Source of the DNA: an uncultured beta proteobacterium
GTDB taxonomy: Bacteria; Pseudomonadota; Gammaproteobacteria; Burkholderiales; SG8-41
Assembly (NCBI GenBank): GCA_903885665.1
Contig: CAISJL010000091.1
Location: forward strand, 1-64,000
Direction: 5' to 3'
DNA: 64,000 bases
The translations under genes were made by a program, and so were the position numbers. Numbering within the stretch: position 1 is the first letter of the stretch; each line of letters begins with the position of its first letter. This document shows positions 46,078 to 56,448 of the stretch, one piece after another. The notes under the pieces are model-generated. The model was not told where the DNA came from and did not search any database. It was given only the letters and a program-made list of their open reading frames with translations.

Positions 46078-47238
46078 ATGATTGAGCTAATTGATCCACA
46101 AGGGCGAGAAGCAGTCATCAAGGTTATTGGTGTTGGTGGTTGTGGTGGTAACGCCGTAGATCACATGATTGTTAAAGGGGTCGAGGGGGTTGAATTTATC
46201 TGTGCAAACACCGACGCTCAAGCGCTCAAAAGAAATCAGGCAAAGACGCAACTACAGTTAGGTGCAGCAATTACCAAAGGTTTAGGTGCAGGTGCCAATC
46301 CTGAGGTTGGTCGAAAAGCGGCGCTAGAAGATCGTGAACGTTTAGCTGAACTAATCTCTGGTGCAGATATGTTGTTCGTCACAGCTGGCATGGGTGGCGG
46401 TACAGGTACTGGTGCTGCGCCTGTTGTTGCTGAAATTGCTAAAGAAATGGGTATTTTGACCGTGGCTGTCGTCACCAAGCCCTTTGCGTTTGAGGGCAAG
46501 CGGCAACGGGCTGCGCAAGAAGGTCTAGATGCCTTGGCGCAACATGTTGACTCTTTAATTGTGATTCCCAATGACAAACTGATGCAAGTATTGGGTAATT
46601 CGATCACTATGGATGAGGCGTTCCGTGCTGCGAATGATGTATTGCATGGGGCTGTTGCTGGTATTGCTGAGATAATTAGCTGCCCAGGAATGATTAACGT
46701 CGATTTTGCGGATGTCCGCACAGTGATGGCAGAGATGGGTATGGCCATGATGGGTTCTGCCAAAGCGACTGGCGTAGGCCGTGCGCGTGAAGCCGCAGAA
46801 CAGGCGATTGCTTGTCCGTTGCTAGAAGATATCAATATCTCAGACGCACGTGGCGTATTAGTCAATATTTCGGCAAGCCGTGCGACATTCCAATTGCAGG
46901 AAATGTATGACGTGATGGATACCATCAAGGCTTTTGCAGCTGACTCAGCTACAGTGATTGTTGGTATGGTCTATGACGAGGCTTTAGTTGAGGGCTTGAG
47001 AGTGACTATCGTGGCCACCGGTTTGGGTAAGCCAATGGTTCGCCAAGCCACCAAGCCGTTAGTAGTTGTTGCTCAAAAAACGGGTACCGACAATATGGAT
47101 TTGCAGGTGGATTACAACGATTTAGATCAACCATCAGTGATTCGTCGTCGTAATAATCACGCTACTGTAGAAGCTATGCGACAATCAGGCGTGGAAATGC
47201 TCGATATTCCAGCTTTTTTGCGTAAACAAGCTGACTAA
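46078..47238 (+). CDS. ftsZ: cell division GTPase FtsZ
   Basis: The tubulin-like GTPase that forms the Z ring. GGCGGNAVDHM (20-30), the tubulin signature GGGTGTG (107-113 region) and the T7 loop NVDFADVR are intact. The C-terminal peptide LDIPAFLRKQAD is the binding site for FtsA/ZipA/ZapD. ATG 46078 is chosen over TTG 46057 because a perfect AAGGAG ribosome-binding site lies just before it, inside the longer frame. 386 residues (E. coli 383). A 113-base AT-rich gap after ftsA may hold an extra ftsZ promoter, but no clear box is seen. Confidence 0.97.
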   Translation: MIELIDPQGREAVIKVIGVGGCGGNAVDHMIVKGVEGVEFICANTDAQALKRNQAKTQLQLGAAITKGLGAGANPEVGRKAALEDRERLAELISGADMLFVTAGMGGGTGTGAAPVVAEIAKEMGILTVAVVTKPFAFEGKRQRAAQEGLDALAQHVDSLIVIPNDKLMQVLGNSITMDEAFRAANDVLHGAVAGIAEIISCPGMINVDFADVRTVMAEMGMAMMGSAKATGVGRAREAAEQAIACPLLEDINISDARGVLVNISASRATFQLQEMYDVMDTIKAFAADSATVIVGMVYDEALVEGLRVTIVATGLGKPMVRQATKPLVVVAQKTGTDNMDLQVDYNDLDQPSVIRRRNNHATVEAMRQSGVEMLDIPAFLRKQAD

Positions 47239-47305
47239 ATAAGCTATTTTTATAGCGTTATATGGGTTTTGAGGTCGTAGGGGCGAGTGCTGGGTTGCTC
47301 GCTCT

Positions 47306-47334
47306 TTGATCGTATTTGTACAAAATGATAGACT
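47306..47334 (+). promoter_or_regulatory. probable lpxC promoter
   Basis: TTGATC at 47306-47311, a 17-base spacer and TAGACT at 47329-47334, in the 251-base gap between ftsZ and lpxC. It would give lpxC a leader of about 150 bases and transcription independent of the dcw operon. A GCGAG/CTCGC stem just before it lacks a good T run. Prediction by eye only. Confidence 0.5.
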
Positions 47335-47489
47335 ATATTGTTCAGTTCAGTTTGGTCTAAGTAAACAATATCTGTAGCATCGTTGTTACCACACTAAGCG
47401 TGAGTTTGGTGTGGCTTTGCTATTTAATTAAATTTGTGCATACGTGATGTGCAGATGCTATGGACACCGTCTAAGGAATTTCGTTAAAA

Positions 47490-48401
47490 GTGATTAAGCA
47501 GCGCACAATTAAGAATATGATTCAAGCTACAGGCGTCGGATTACATAAGGGCGAGAAGGTGCATCTCACCTTGCGTCCAGCGCAGCCCAATACCGGTATT
47601 GTATTCCGTCGGGTTGATTTAGATCCGCCGATCGAGATGAAGGCTAACCCTTATGCTGTCGGTGATACTCGATTGTCCTCCTGCCTGGAAAGGGACGGTG
47701 TAGTAATTTCTACTGTTGAACATTTGATGTCAGCCTTGGCCGGCTTAGGTATAGATAATGTAGTAGTTGAGGTTACCGCTGCAGAAATACCGATAATGGA
47801 TGGCAGTGCTGGTCCTTTTGTATTTTTATTGCAGTCGGCAGGGGTTGAGGAACAATCGGCCTTTAAGAAGTTTATTCGTATTCTCAAGCCTGTAGAAGTC
47901 GTCGATGGTGATAAATGGGTTCGATTTGAACCCTATCACGGTTTTCGTTTGGAGTTGGCAATTGACTATGTGCACCCCGCCTTTGATGCTCGGGCGCAAT
48001 CCGTGACGATTGATTTTGCGACTACTTCTTATGTGAAAGAGGTGGCTAGAGCGCGAACGTTTGGCTTCATGCAAGATGTCGAATATATGCGCTCCCAAGG
48101 TTTGGCCTTAGGTGGTAGCCTCGATAATGCGATTGTCATGGATGACTTTCGGGTGCTCAATAATGATGGTTTGCGCTATCACAATGAATTTGTTAAGCAC
48201 AAAGTGTTAGATGCCATCGGTGATTTGTATTTACTAGGCCATCCCTTGATTGGCGCATTTATAGGCCATAAATCGGGTCACGCGATGAATAATCGCTTGC
48301 TACGTCAATTACTAGAGCAGCCCTCAGCTTGGACCTTTGAGACTTTTGAACAAGATACAGATGCGCCACGGTTTTTGGCTTGGCAACCCCAGCCAATATA
48401 G
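47490..48401 (+). CDS. lpxC: UDP-3-O-acyl-N-acetylglucosamine deacetylase LpxC
   Basis: A zinc enzyme that makes the committed step of lipid A synthesis. [16 protein letters not shown] (about 75-90) carries the first zinc histidine, [15 protein letters not shown] (about 234-248) the second histidine and the aspartate, and [13 protein letters not shown] (about 256-268) the catalytic histidine. 303 residues (E. coli 305). The start is GTG with AAGGA 11 bases upstream. It ends the dcw cluster as in other proteobacteria, with a probable promoter of its own. Confidence 0.96.
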   Translation: MIKQRTIKNMIQATGVGLHKGEKVHLTLRPAQPNTGIVFRRVDLDPPIEMKANPYAVGDTRLSSCLERDGVVISTVEHLMSALAGLGIDNVVVEVTAAEIPIMDGSAGPFVFLLQSAGVEEQSAFKKFIRILKPVEVVDGDKWVRFEPYHGFRLELAIDYVHPAFDARAQSVTIDFATTSYVKEVARARTFGFMQDVEYMRSQGLALGGSLDNAIVMDDFRVLNNDGLRYHNEFVKHKVLDAIGDLYLLGHPLIGAFIGHKSGHAMNNRLLRQLLEQPSAWTFETFEQDTDAPRFLAWQPQPI

Positions 48402-48438
48402 CTGCATGGCGGTTTACGTTGTTTGATTGGAGTTGTAG

Positions 48439-48624
48439 ATGTTTGTCTTACGACTAATTGCGATTCTTGTCATCATTGCTCTTAGCGTGACGGTGTTAGC
48501 GTATTTTTGGACCCGTAATATGCGCTACTTACGTTTTGCATGGCGTTTAATTTTCTTGACCATTGTGCTTCTACTGCTTCTTTTTGGATTTTATGCTGCA
48601 GAGCGCTTGCTAATGGTTCTCTAA
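48439..48624 (+). CDS. small two-helix membrane protein
   Basis: A 61-residue protein with two hydrophobic helices (about 3-22 and 36-56) joined by a basic loop (WTRNMRYLRFAWR), predicting both ends outside and the loop in the cytoplasm. A GGAG ribosome-binding site lies seven bases before the ATG. I do not recognise a named family. It lies 37 bases after lpxC and could be read on from it. The good ribosome-binding site and clean membrane topology argue for a real gene. Confidence 0.65.
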   Translation: MFVLRLIAILVIIALSVTVLAYFWTRNMRYLRFAWRLIFLTIVLLLLLFGFYAAERLLMVL

Positions 48625-48667
48625 GCGCGGCCACCTCGCTTCTCCATAATATGGATGATTGAGCCGT

Positions 48668-49108
48668 TCATCCGTCCCCGCGTTGCCGCTTGGCAAATTT
48701 TATCAGTGCTTCACGCAGGTGCTGGTCCTTCACTTGACTCGATAAGCTCTCAAATTCTTGAATTGAATCAATAGTTAAGGGTTTTTTGACACTTTTAGGC
48801 GGAGATTTAGGCGCTAGATCTGTAACTTGAACTTGAATCCGAATTCCGTTAACCTCCGGCCTCTGCTTTTCAAGTCGCTTGAGAAGGGTGGGTGCAAGCT
48901 GTTTTAATTTTGCTGCAATTGCACTATTGCTAGCCAAAACGGTGATCTGCCCATTGAAATAATGAATGACTCGACAGTAGGGCGCTAAGTCGGTTGCGAT
49001 ACACTGTGAAAATAGTTGTTGCATTGCCGCAATACGTTTAGCGGCCTGTTGAATTGTCGCTAAATCGGTAGATTGCACGATGAATGTTTTGAGGCTTCGT
49101 GTAGTCAT
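48668..49108 (-). CDS. DciA-like protein (DUF721)
   Basis: A 146-residue protein of the DUF721/DciA family, whose members load or stimulate the replicative helicase DnaB in bacteria lacking DnaC. The N-terminal KH-like domain covers about 18-95, with the YFNGQITVLASNSAIAAKL stretch (about 50-68) and LAPTLLKRL typical. A Pro/Lys-rich linker and a C-terminal helix (FESLSSQVKDQHLREAL) follow. It is the only minus-strand gene here and is divergent from the M23 peptidase gene, the common neighbour in Burkholderiales. Confidence 0.8.
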   Translation of the reverse strand: MTTRSLKTFIVQSTDLATIQQAAKRIAAMQQLFSQCIATDLAPYCRVIHYFNGQITVLASNSAIAAKLKQLAPTLLKRLEKQRPEVNGIRIQVQVTDLAPKSPPKSVKKPLTIDSIQEFESLSSQVKDQHLREALIKFAKRQRGDG

Positions 49109-49129
49109 ACTTGAGTTGGGAGGTGAACG

Positions 49130-50032
49130 ATGAATATTATTGTTGTTTCAGAAAAATTACCCAAGGCCCTAACCATTACATTGGATTGGCGGCATCTCGT
49201 TGTCGCTAGCTTCATGTTATTGGTGTTCTCAGGGGCATTAAATTACGGCATTGTACGATTCGCCGCGGAGTTCAATATACCTTTTGTGCGGGAAATATTG
49301 GTGACTATTCATCGCCAACAAGAAGAAAAAAACCAATCCTATATGGAAGACAACCTAAATGCGATGGCTGTGCGTTTGGGACAGATGCAAGCGCAATTGC
49401 TTCGGTTAGATACTTTAGGTGAGCGTTTGGCGAAGTTGGCTGGCTTTAAACCGCAAGAGCTCATGTTTAATGAAGCTCCTGGGCGTGGGGGGCCGATGAT
49501 GGAATCTAGTAAGCCTTTATCGCTCAACGATTTCGGTCAGCAGATTGATTTGTTGACCAAGCGCTTGGAGGATCGTGGCGATAAGTTGGGCATGTTGGAT
49601 TCATTGTTTACTGCGGAGAGTGGTCAGAAAAAAATGATACCCAATAAATTGCCAGTTGATGGAAGCTGGCAATCGTCAAGCTTTGGGATGCGACTCGATC
49701 CATTTACCGGGAAATTGGGTATGCATGAAGGTATCGATTTTATTGCACACGTAGGCTCTCCAATTTATGCGGCTGCAGCTGGTGTGGTGGTATACGCCGA
49801 TTTTCATCATCAATATGGTAATATGGTCGAAATTGACCATGGTAATGAAATTGTTACACGTTATGGCCATGCATCTAAGCTATTAGTTAAGGTCGGTGAT
49901 GTTGTGCTGCGAGGTGCTCGTATTGCAGATGTTGGTCAAACCGGACGTGCGACGGGGCCGCATTTGCATTTTGAAGTTCGCCAAAATGGCGCTGCACGAA
50001 ATCCTGCTCAGTTCTTACAAGCGCCAGGTTAA
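49130..50032 (+). CDS. M23-family peptidoglycan endopeptidase or amidase activator
   Basis: A 300-residue membrane-anchored protein with one N-terminal membrane helix (about 24-46), a coiled-coil region (about 60-140) and a C-terminal LytM/M23 domain. The zinc ligands are intact: HEGIDF (about 204-209, H and D) and HLHFEV (about 286-291), plus the H of RYGHASKL. So it is probably an active endopeptidase rather than a degenerate activator. Location between lpxC and secA is conserved in Burkholderiales. Followed at once by a strong terminator. Confidence 0.88.
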   Translation: MNIIVVSEKLPKALTITLDWRHLVVASFMLLVFSGALNYGIVRFAAEFNIPFVREILVTIHRQQEEKNQSYMEDNLNAMAVRLGQMQAQLLRLDTLGERLAKLAGFKPQELMFNEAPGRGGPMMESSKPLSLNDFGQQIDLLTKRLEDRGDKLGMLDSLFTAESGQKKMIPNKLPVDGSWQSSSFGMRLDPFTGKLGMHEGIDFIAHVGSPIYAAAAGVVVYADFHHQYGNMVEIDHGNEIVTRYGHASKLLVKVGDVVLRGARIADVGQTGRATGPHLHFEVRQNGAARNPAQFLQAPG

Positions 50033-50054
50033 GGTTTCGCTAATTTGATAACTG

Positions 50055-50084
50055 AGGGGTGGGATTATCCCACCCCTTTTTTTT
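50055..50084 (+). terminator. intrinsic terminator between the M23 gene and secA
   Basis: A perfect 10-bp GC-rich stem (AGGGGTGGGA at 50055-50064, complement at 50068-50077), a 3-base TTA loop and a run of eight T residues. It lies only 15 bases before the secA ATG, leaving no room for a promoter downstream of it. Confidence 0.93.
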
Positions 50085-50099
50085 AATTTCGGGAAGTTC

Positions 50100-52922
50100 A
50101 TGATCACCGGTCTGTTAAAGAAAATATTTGGTAGTCGTAACGAGCGCTTACTGAAGCAGTATCGACGCACTGTTGACTTGATTAATGCGTTTGAGCCGCA
50201 AATGCAGGCATTATCGGATGAGGCGTTGCGCGCGAAGACTGCCGAGTTCCGCGTGCGTATTCAAAAGGCTTTGATTACCGGGCCTGCGCTTGGTGAGTCG
50301 GACTCTGCGGCCGCACAAAAGGCTTTGGCTGACCGCCGCCGTGCGGTTTTAGACGAAATTTTGCCAGAGGCCTTTGCGGTCGTTCGCGAGGCCAGTCGGC
50401 GAGTTCTGGGAATGCGTCATTTTGATATGCAGCTTGTCGGCGGTATTGCGTTACATAATGGCAAAATTGCCGAGATGCGTACTGGCGAGGGAAAGACCCT
50501 GGTGGGTACATTGCCAGCCTATTTAAATGCATTGACGGGTTTGGGTGTGCATATTGTTACCGTCAATGATTACCTTGCTCAGCGTGACGCGGAGTGGATG
50601 GGCCGAATTCATCACTTCCTGGGGCTGACTGTCGGTATCAATTTGTCGCAGATGGACCATTCGCTCAAGCAGCAGGCCTATCGATCAGATATTACCTACG
50701 GCACCAATAATGAGTTTGGTTTTGATTACTTGCGCGATAATATGGTCTACGAGTTGTCCGAGAAAGTGCAACGGGGCTTAGCGTTTGCAATTGTCGACGA
50801 AGTCGATTCCATTTTAATCGATGAAGCCCGCACGCCTTTAATTATTTCGGGGCAAGCTGAGGACACCACCGACCTCTACATGCGGATGGATAAGATTACG
50901 CCGCAGTTAGTGCGTCAATCTGGGGAAGAAGAGCAGGGCGATTACTGGGTTGACGAAAAAGCCCATCAAGTGATTATGTCTGAGGATGGCCATGAGCATG
51001 CTGAGAACTTATTGGCGCAAGCCGGTTTGCTGATTGAAGGCGGTAGCTTATATGACGCCGCTAATATTAATCTGATGCATCATTTGAATGCGTCACTGCG
51101 TGCCCATTCCTTATTTCATCGTGATCAGCAATATGTGGTTCAAAATAACGAAATCATTATTGTTGATGAATTTACTGGACGACTTATGCCGGGGCGCCGT
51201 TGGTCAGAGGGCTTGCATCAGGCGATAGAGGCTAAAGAAGGGGTAGAGATCCAGAAGGAAAACCAAACGCTAGCAACCATTACCTTCCAAAATTATTTCA
51301 GAATGTATGGCAAGCTCTCGGGGATGACGGGCACCGCGGATACTGAAGCCTATGAGTTTCAGCAAATCTACGGTCTGGAGACAGTGATTATTCCAACCCA
51401 CCGCGCGATGATCAGAGATGACCGATTAGACCAAGTATTTCGGACCTCTGCTGAAAAGTATCGTGCCATTATCGCCGACATACGGCGTTGTCATGAGTTA
51501 GGGCAACCGGTATTGGTGGGCACCACTTCTATTGAGAATTCTGAATACATTTCGGGCATTCTGACTAAGGAAGGTTTGGCGCACAATGTACTTAATGCTA
51601 AACAGCATGCGCGCGAGGCGGAAATTGTTACCCAAGCTGGCCGCCCCAATGTGATTACTTTAGCAACCAATATGGCGGGTCGCGGCACGGATATTGTTTT
51701 AGGTGGTAATCCTGAGCCAGAGATTAATGTAGTACTTGCCGACATAGCTCTTGAGCCTGCTGCACGTGAGCAGCGCGTTGCGGAATTGCGGGCACAGTGG
51801 CAAGTGCGCCATGATGCGGTGGTCAAGTCTGGTGGTCTACATATTATTGGTACTGAGCGCCACGAGTCGCGGCGGATTGATAATCAGCTCCGCGGTCGTG
51901 CAGGCCGTCAGGGCGATCCAGGCTCCAGTCGTTTTTTCCTGGCACTTGACGACTCCTTGTTGCGGATTTTTGCATCAGATAGAGTAGCCGCGATCATGAA
52001 TCGCTTGCAAATGCCTGATGGCGAGGCAATTGAGCATCCTTGGGTAACGCGGTCTATTGAAAATGCTCAGCGCAAGGTTGAGGCGCGTAACTTTGACATG
52101 CGCAAACACCTATTGGAATACGATGATGTTGCCAATGACCAGCGCCGAGTGATATATCAGCAGCGTAATGACTTACTAGATAGTCAGGATGTAACCGCAG
52201 CTGTCACAGCCATGCGTGCAGATGTGATTAGTGAGCATTTTTATCGCTATGTGCCTGAAGGTAGTCTTGAGGAGCAATGGGATATTGCAGGTTTAGAATT
52301 TTATTTGAGTAATGAGTTGACTTTGGTGGTGCCGGCGAGACAATGGATTGATGAGAATCCGCAGCTCGATGAAACAGCACTATTGAGCCGGATCTTAGAG
52401 TCTGCTGTAACCCATTATGCCGCAAAGATTGCGGTAGTTGATGCGGTTGCGATGCGTCAGTATGAGCGCGCCATCATGTTGCAAAGCATTGATAGCCATT
52501 GGCGTGAGCATCTCTCGGCTTTGGATCAATTGCGCCAAGGTATTCATTTGCGCGGTTATGCCCAAAAAAATCCGACTCAAGAATATAAGCGTGAAGCCTT
52601 TGAGTTGTTCGAGATGTTACTCGATACGATCAAGTCCGAAGTGACTCGGATTTTAATGACGGTAAACATTCGTAGCGCCGAGGAATTGCAAGTGGCCGAA
52701 GATCGAGAGACGCTGACCAACCTACAATACCAGCATGCTGAGGCAGTGGATATTACCGCCAGTGCTGGGGTGCCGGAGGCTGCGTCAGGAGAGATTCCCG
52801 AGATTACTGATGCCGACCGCACGTTGCCATTTGTGCGCGGCGGCGACAAGGTTGGGCGTAATGATCCCTGCTCTTGTGGCTCTGGCAAGAAGTACAAGCA
52901 CTGCCATGGCAAACTGACTTAG
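50100..52922 (+). CDS. secA: preprotein translocase ATPase SecA
   Basis: The motor that drives unfolded preproteins through SecYEG. Walker A is in [20 protein letters not shown] (about 101-120), the DEAD-like motif in [20 protein letters not shown], and helicase motifs such as [14 protein letters not shown] and [15 protein letters not shown] follow. The C-terminal zinc-binding SecB-docking tail [14 protein letters not shown] is present. 940 residues (E. coli 901). GGGAAG before the ATG serves as ribosome-binding site. Its transcript must pass the terminator immediately upstream. Confidence 0.97.
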   Translation: MITGLLKKIFGSRNERLLKQYRRTVDLINAFEPQMQALSDEALRAKTAEFRVRIQKALITGPALGESDSAAAQKALADRRRAVLDEILPEAFAVVREASRRVLGMRHFDMQLVGGIALHNGKIAEMRTGEGKTLVGTLPAYLNALTGLGVHIVTVNDYLAQRDAEWMGRIHHFLGLTVGINLSQMDHSLKQQAYRSDITYGTNNEFGFDYLRDNMVYELSEKVQRGLAFAIVDEVDSILIDEARTPLIISGQAEDTTDLYMRMDKITPQLVRQSGEEEQGDYWVDEKAHQVIMSEDGHEHAENLLAQAGLLIEGGSLYDAANINLMHHLNASLRAHSLFHRDQQYVVQNNEIIIVDEFTGRLMPGRRWSEGLHQAIEAKEGVEIQKENQTLATITFQNYFRMYGKLSGMTGTADTEAYEFQQIYGLETVIIPTHRAMIRDDRLDQVFRTSAEKYRAIIADIRRCHELGQPVLVGTTSIENSEYISGILTKEGLAHNVLNAKQHAREAEIVTQAGRPNVITLATNMAGRGTDIVLGGNPEPEINVVLADIALEPAAREQRVAELRAQWQVRHDAVVKSGGLHIIGTERHESRRIDNQLRGRAGRQGDPGSSRFFLALDDSLLRIFASDRVAAIMNRLQMPDGEAIEHPWVTRSIENAQRKVEARNFDMRKHLLEYDDVANDQRRVIYQQRNDLLDSQDVTAAVTAMRADVISEHFYRYVPEGSLEEQWDIAGLEFYLSNELTLVVPARQWIDENPQLDETALLSRILESAVTHYAAKIAVVDAVAMRQYERAIMLQSIDSHWREHLSALDQLRQGIHLRGYAQKNPTQEYKREAFELFEMLLDTIKSEVTRILMTVNIRSAEELQVAEDRETLTNLQYQHAEAVDITASAGVPEAASGEIPEITDADRTLPFVRGGDKVGRNDPCSCGSGKKYKHCHGKLT

Positions 52923-53038
52923 GCCGTCGGGTTGACGTGCTGATATTTTTAAAGTCAATACTTTCAAATAGTTAGGTATTTTTTGTGGGTGTATTTGGAG
53001 TTCTGGATTGCCCCCTTTTCCTGAAGGAGACCTGAAGC

Positions 53039-54277
53039 ATGCCTGTAAATCTGAGCCCCCCCAACGCTGCAAGTTTGCGTCCGATTGATGGGGTGATGCT
53101 GGGCATTACGGAATCCGGCATTCGCAAATCAGGCCGTAAGGATTTGTTGCTGATCGAATTGGCGGCAGGTGCTCGGGTTGCTGGTGTGTTTACCCAAAAT
53201 CGATTTTGTGCCGCACCTGTGGTGTTGTGCCGACAACATTTGTCGATGCTAGATCCTGGCCAGGGCATTCGGGCATTGGTAGTGAACACAGGGGTAGCGA
53301 ATGCGGGTACTGGTAAAGAAGGCTTACAGCATGCGCGGGAGACTTGTGTGGCGGCGGCTGAGTTGTTGGGGTGCCGTGCAACCCAAGTCTTACCCTTCTC
53401 AACCGGGGTGATTATGGAGCCCTTACCGGTCGAGCGCATTGCAGCAGGATTGCCAGATTGCATAAAAGCACTTCGCGCTGACGCTTGGGCTGATGCTGCC
53501 ACAGCGATTATGACTACCGATACGATTGCCAAAGCAAGTAGTCAGCAAGTAAGCATTGGCCAGACTCCGGTGAGTTTAACTGGTATCGCTAAGGGTGCTG
53601 GGATGATTCATCCTAATATGGCCACCATGCTTGGCTTTATTGCGACTGATGCTCGCGTCAGTGACGCTTTAGTAAAAGCCGCTGTGCTGCATGCAGCCCA
53701 ACAATCCTTTAATTGCATTACTGTAGATGGTGATACCTCGACCAATGATAGTTTTATGTTGATCGCGACGGGGCGTGCCGAAATGGCTGAGATTGTTGAT
53801 GCCAATAGTGCTGAATACCTAGCGTTTCGGGATGCGGTGACTAACTTGGCGATCGAACTGGCGCAGGCGATTGTGCGTGACGGTGAGGGAGCGACCAAAT
53901 TGATCACCATACGGGTTGAAACGGGCCGCAATGTCGAGGAATGTCGGCAAGTAGCGTTCGCGATTGCCCATTCCCCCTTGATTAAAACAGCATTTTTTGC
54001 TTCCGATCCGAACTTAGGCCGTATTTTGGCGGCGATTGGTTACGCCGGCATTGATGACTTGGCGGTTGAATCGATTAGCCTATATTTGGATGATCTATTG
54101 GTGGCCGAGCATGGCGGCCGTAGCGCTTCTTATCAAGAGTCGGCAGGGCAACGCGTCATGCAGCAATCCGAAATTACGGTGCGGGTGGTTTTAAACCGGG
54201 GCAGTGCTACTGCGGTGATCTGGACATGTGATCTGTCACATGACTATGTGACGATTAACGCTGATTACAGAAGTTAA
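53039..54277 (+). CDS. argJ: bifunctional glutamate N-acetyltransferase / amino-acid N-acetyltransferase ArgJ
   Basis: It recycles the acetyl group from N-acetylornithine to glutamate in arginine synthesis, and may also use acetyl-CoA. The precursor cleaves itself before the nucleophilic threonine in [16 protein letters not shown] (about 187-202, Thr of A-T-M-L). Late motifs [16 protein letters not shown] and the C-terminal [10 protein letters not shown] are conserved. 412 residues is typical. An AAGGAG ribosome-binding site lies about ten bases before the ATG. The 116-base gap after secA holds nothing recognised. Confidence 0.95.
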   Translation: MPVNLSPPNAASLRPIDGVMLGITESGIRKSGRKDLLLIELAAGARVAGVFTQNRFCAAPVVLCRQHLSMLDPGQGIRALVVNTGVANAGTGKEGLQHARETCVAAAELLGCRATQVLPFSTGVIMEPLPVERIAAGLPDCIKALRADAWADAATAIMTTDTIAKASSQQVSIGQTPVSLTGIAKGAGMIHPNMATMLGFIATDARVSDALVKAAVLHAAQQSFNCITVDGDTSTNDSFMLIATGRAEMAEIVDANSAEYLAFRDAVTNLAIELAQAIVRDGEGATKLITIRVETGRNVEECRQVAFAIAHSPLIKTAFFASDPNLGRILAAIGYAGIDDLAVESISLYLDDLLVAEHGGRSASYQESAGQRVMQQSEITVRVVLNRGSATAVIWTCDLSHDYVTINADYRS

Positions 54278-54301
54278 AAATATATTTTAAATCAGGTGGT
54301 T

Positions 54302-55210
54302 ATGAATAAAAAATCGGATTTGGCCCAGACCCCTGCCGGAGCGCTATTAGAATTACTGAGTCGGGCTGAGACTGTGCTCAGCCGTCTTGAGGCCGTGCTG
54401 CCGAGCGCGCCTACGCCAATGAATTGGCAGCAGTCGCCAGCCTATCGCTGGCGTCGTCATGGTGACCGCGGTGTGTTAGAGCCAATCATGCAAGTGCATC
54501 GAATTGCTTTGCGCGACCTGCAGGGCATTGCTGAGCAGAAGGCACGAGTTGAGCGTAATACCGTGCAGTTTGTGCAGGGCTATCCAGCTAATAATGTGTT
54601 ACTCACTGGGGCACGGGGCACTGGCAAGTCGTCATTAATTAAAGCCTTATTGAATAAATATGCGAGCCGCGGTTTGCGCTTAATTGAGGTCGAGAAACGC
54701 GATTTAACCGACCTGCCCTTGATCGTAGAGCTGATTTGTCAGCGCCCAGAGCGTTATATTCTGTATTGTGACGATCTGTCTTTTGAGGCCGATGACCCAG
54801 GGTATAAGGCGCTCAAAGTAGTATTAGATGGTTCGATTGCTGCGGCCTCTGAGAACTGTTTGATTTATGCCACTTCTAATCGTCGCCATTTAATGCCAGA
54901 GTTTATCCAAGAAAACCTTGAATATCAGCATGTTGGCGAAGAAATCCATCCCGGCGAGACCAGCGAAGAGAAGATTTCTTTATCGGAGCGCTTTGGTATG
55001 TGGGTCTCGTTTCACGCCTTCGATCAAGACGAATTTTTGCGCATCGTACAAGTGTGGTTGCGGCACTTTAAGTTAAGCCCCAAGCAATGTGAGGGCGCCG
55101 AGCGTGCTGCCTTGCAGTGGGCCTTGGAGCGCAGTTCGCGTAGCGGTCGGGTCGCGTGGCAGTTTGCTCGCGACTGGGCCGGTCAGGTGCGCTTAGCGGA
55201 TAAACCCTAA
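54302..55210 (+). CDS. DUF815 family P-loop ATPase
   Basis: A 302-residue AAA+-like ATPase of the DUF815 family. The P-loop is in LLTGARGTGKSSLIKALLN (about 100-118), Walker B is YILYCDDLSFE (about 152-162), and the sensor region is IYATSNRRHLMPE (about 185-197). Its cellular role is not established. ATG 54302 is preferred to GTG 54296 because AGGTGG lies just before it. It follows argJ closely and precedes the Nudix-ThiE gene, a conserved order in Burkholderiales. Confidence 0.88.
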   Translation: MNKKSDLAQTPAGALLELLSRAETVLSRLEAVLPSAPTPMNWQQSPAYRWRRHGDRGVLEPIMQVHRIALRDLQGIAEQKARVERNTVQFVQGYPANNVLLTGARGTGKSSLIKALLNKYASRGLRLIEVEKRDLTDLPLIVELICQRPERYILYCDDLSFEADDPGYKALKVVLDGSIAAASENCLIYATSNRRHLMPEFIQENLEYQHVGEEIHPGETSEEKISLSERFGMWVSFHAFDQDEFLRIVQVWLRHFKLSPKQCEGAERAALQWALERSSRSGRVAWQFARDWAGQVRLADKP

Positions 55211-55251
55211 GGTCGTGGCATTGATACCTTGTAGTCTCTGTATTCCCTCTG

Positions 55252-56187
55252 ATGCCTCATAAAATAATCGTGGCCGCAGGAGTGTTGCAGCGTGCCGACG
55301 GTCAGTTTTTGTTAGCCCAACGCCCCCCAGGAAAAGCCTATGCGGGTTACTGGGAGTTTCCGGGTGGTAAAGTTGAAGCGGGTGAATCTACACTGGCCAC
55401 CTTACAACGCGAGTTGTACGAGGAATTAGGAATTCACGCTACCGAAGTCTATCCTTGGTTAAGACGTGAGTTTGTCTATCCCCATGCGACGGTATCTCTG
55501 CATTTTTTCAGGGTGCGGGCCTGGCAGGGGGAGTTGAGCGGACGCGAAGGTCAGGCCTTTGCGTGGCAGACGATGACGCCCGATGTCAGTCCGATATTAC
55601 CAGCGAATACGCCCATCTTGGCTGCATTGGGATTGCCAGAGCAGTATGCAATTACAGGTTTTGAACCGCAGCAGCAGGCTCAAGCCTTGGTGCGCATTGA
55701 GTTTGCGCTCGACCAGGGCTTACGTTTGGTGCAAATTCGCGGTAAAGATTGGCAGCAAGCTGCGTTCTCACAGTTTGCTGCCGAAGTGGTGAGTTTGGCG
55801 CATCGCTATGGTGCACGCGCTATAGTCAACGGCAATTATGCGCTTGCGGCAGATATCTGCGCTGATGGCGTACACCTCACAGCTAAAGAGTTGCGCGCAC
55901 TGACCACGAGACCCGCGCTGCCTTTGGTTGCTGCTTCTTGCCATGATGCGTTTGAATTAGCGCAGGCTGAGGCGTTAGGTTTAGATTTTGTGGTGTTAGG
56001 CCCAGTCTTACCGACACAGTCACATCCCGGTGCACCCCATTTAGGTTGGTCCCGCTTTGGTGACTTATGCGCGAATCGTAGCGTGCCGATTTATGCGTTA
56101 GGTGGATTAGTGAGGGCGGATTTGCCATTGGCCTTAGTCCAAGGTGCACATGGTATTGCGATGATACGGGGTGCTTGGGTCGCGTAG
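55252..56187 (+). CDS. Nudix hydrolase fused to a ThiE-like domain
   Basis: A 311-residue two-domain protein. Residues 1-130 are MutT-like with an intact Nudix box: GGKVEAGE, then REL and YEELGI (about 38-60), the pattern GX5EX7REUXEEXGU, as in enzymes that remove 8-oxo-dGTP. Residues 135-311 resemble thiamin-phosphate synthase: LVQIRGKD, VNGNYALAADICADGVHL, VAASCHDAFELAQAEALG, FVVLGPVLPTQSHPGAP and GGLVRADL. Whether the second domain is catalytic is unclear; fused forms of this type are known in proteobacteria. Thiamin and nucleotide-pool functions remain unlinked. Confidence 0.88.
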   Translation: MPHKIIVAAGVLQRADGQFLLAQRPPGKAYAGYWEFPGGKVEAGESTLATLQRELYEELGIHATEVYPWLRREFVYPHATVSLHFFRVRAWQGELSGREGQAFAWQTMTPDVSPILPANTPILAALGLPEQYAITGFEPQQQAQALVRIEFALDQGLRLVQIRGKDWQQAAFSQFAAEVVSLAHRYGARAIVNGNYALAADICADGVHLTAKELRALTTRPALPLVAASCHDAFELAQAEALGLDFVVLGPVLPTQSHPGAPHLGWSRFGDLCANRSVPIYALGGLVRADLPLALVQGAHGIAMIRGAWVA

Positions 56188-56214
56188 GCCTAGATTTGTA
56201 TGGATCGGAGGCGT

Positions 56215-56415
56215 CTAGTTGAGCTTGAGATCTGTGTGTTCGTCAATCGACTCAACATCATCTGTATCCACAACAGGTACACGGTAGCTTTCGCTAGCCC
56301 ATGCCCCTAAGTCTGCCATTTTGCAGCGCTCAGAACAAAATGGGCGAAATCGATTATCGACATCCCAAACCGCGCTAGCGCCACAAAAAGGGCAGGCAAC
56401 AAGTTTTGGTTTCAT
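56215..56415 (-). CDS. yacG: DNA gyrase inhibitor YacG
   Basis: A 66-residue zinc-finger protein that binds GyrB and inhibits gyrase. The four cysteines are in CPFCG (8-12) and FCSERCK (about 28-34), followed by [15 protein letters not shown], the conserved C-terminal part. Product length matches E. coli YacG (65). It runs in the minus direction after zapD and coaE, as in E. coli coaE-zapD-yacG. Converges with the Nudix-ThiE gene. Confidence 0.94.
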   Translation of the reverse strand: MKPKLVACPFCGASAVWDVDNRFRPFCSERCKMADLGAWASESYRVPVVDTDDVESIDEHTDLKLN

Positions 56416-56448
56416 TCCTAGTGAACGGTGCCGTTAGCGTAGATTGGA

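Noticed and set aside
47284-47304. GCGAG/CTCGC stem between ftsZ and lpxC as terminator
   Set aside because: Only five pairs with a 10-base loop and no T tract.
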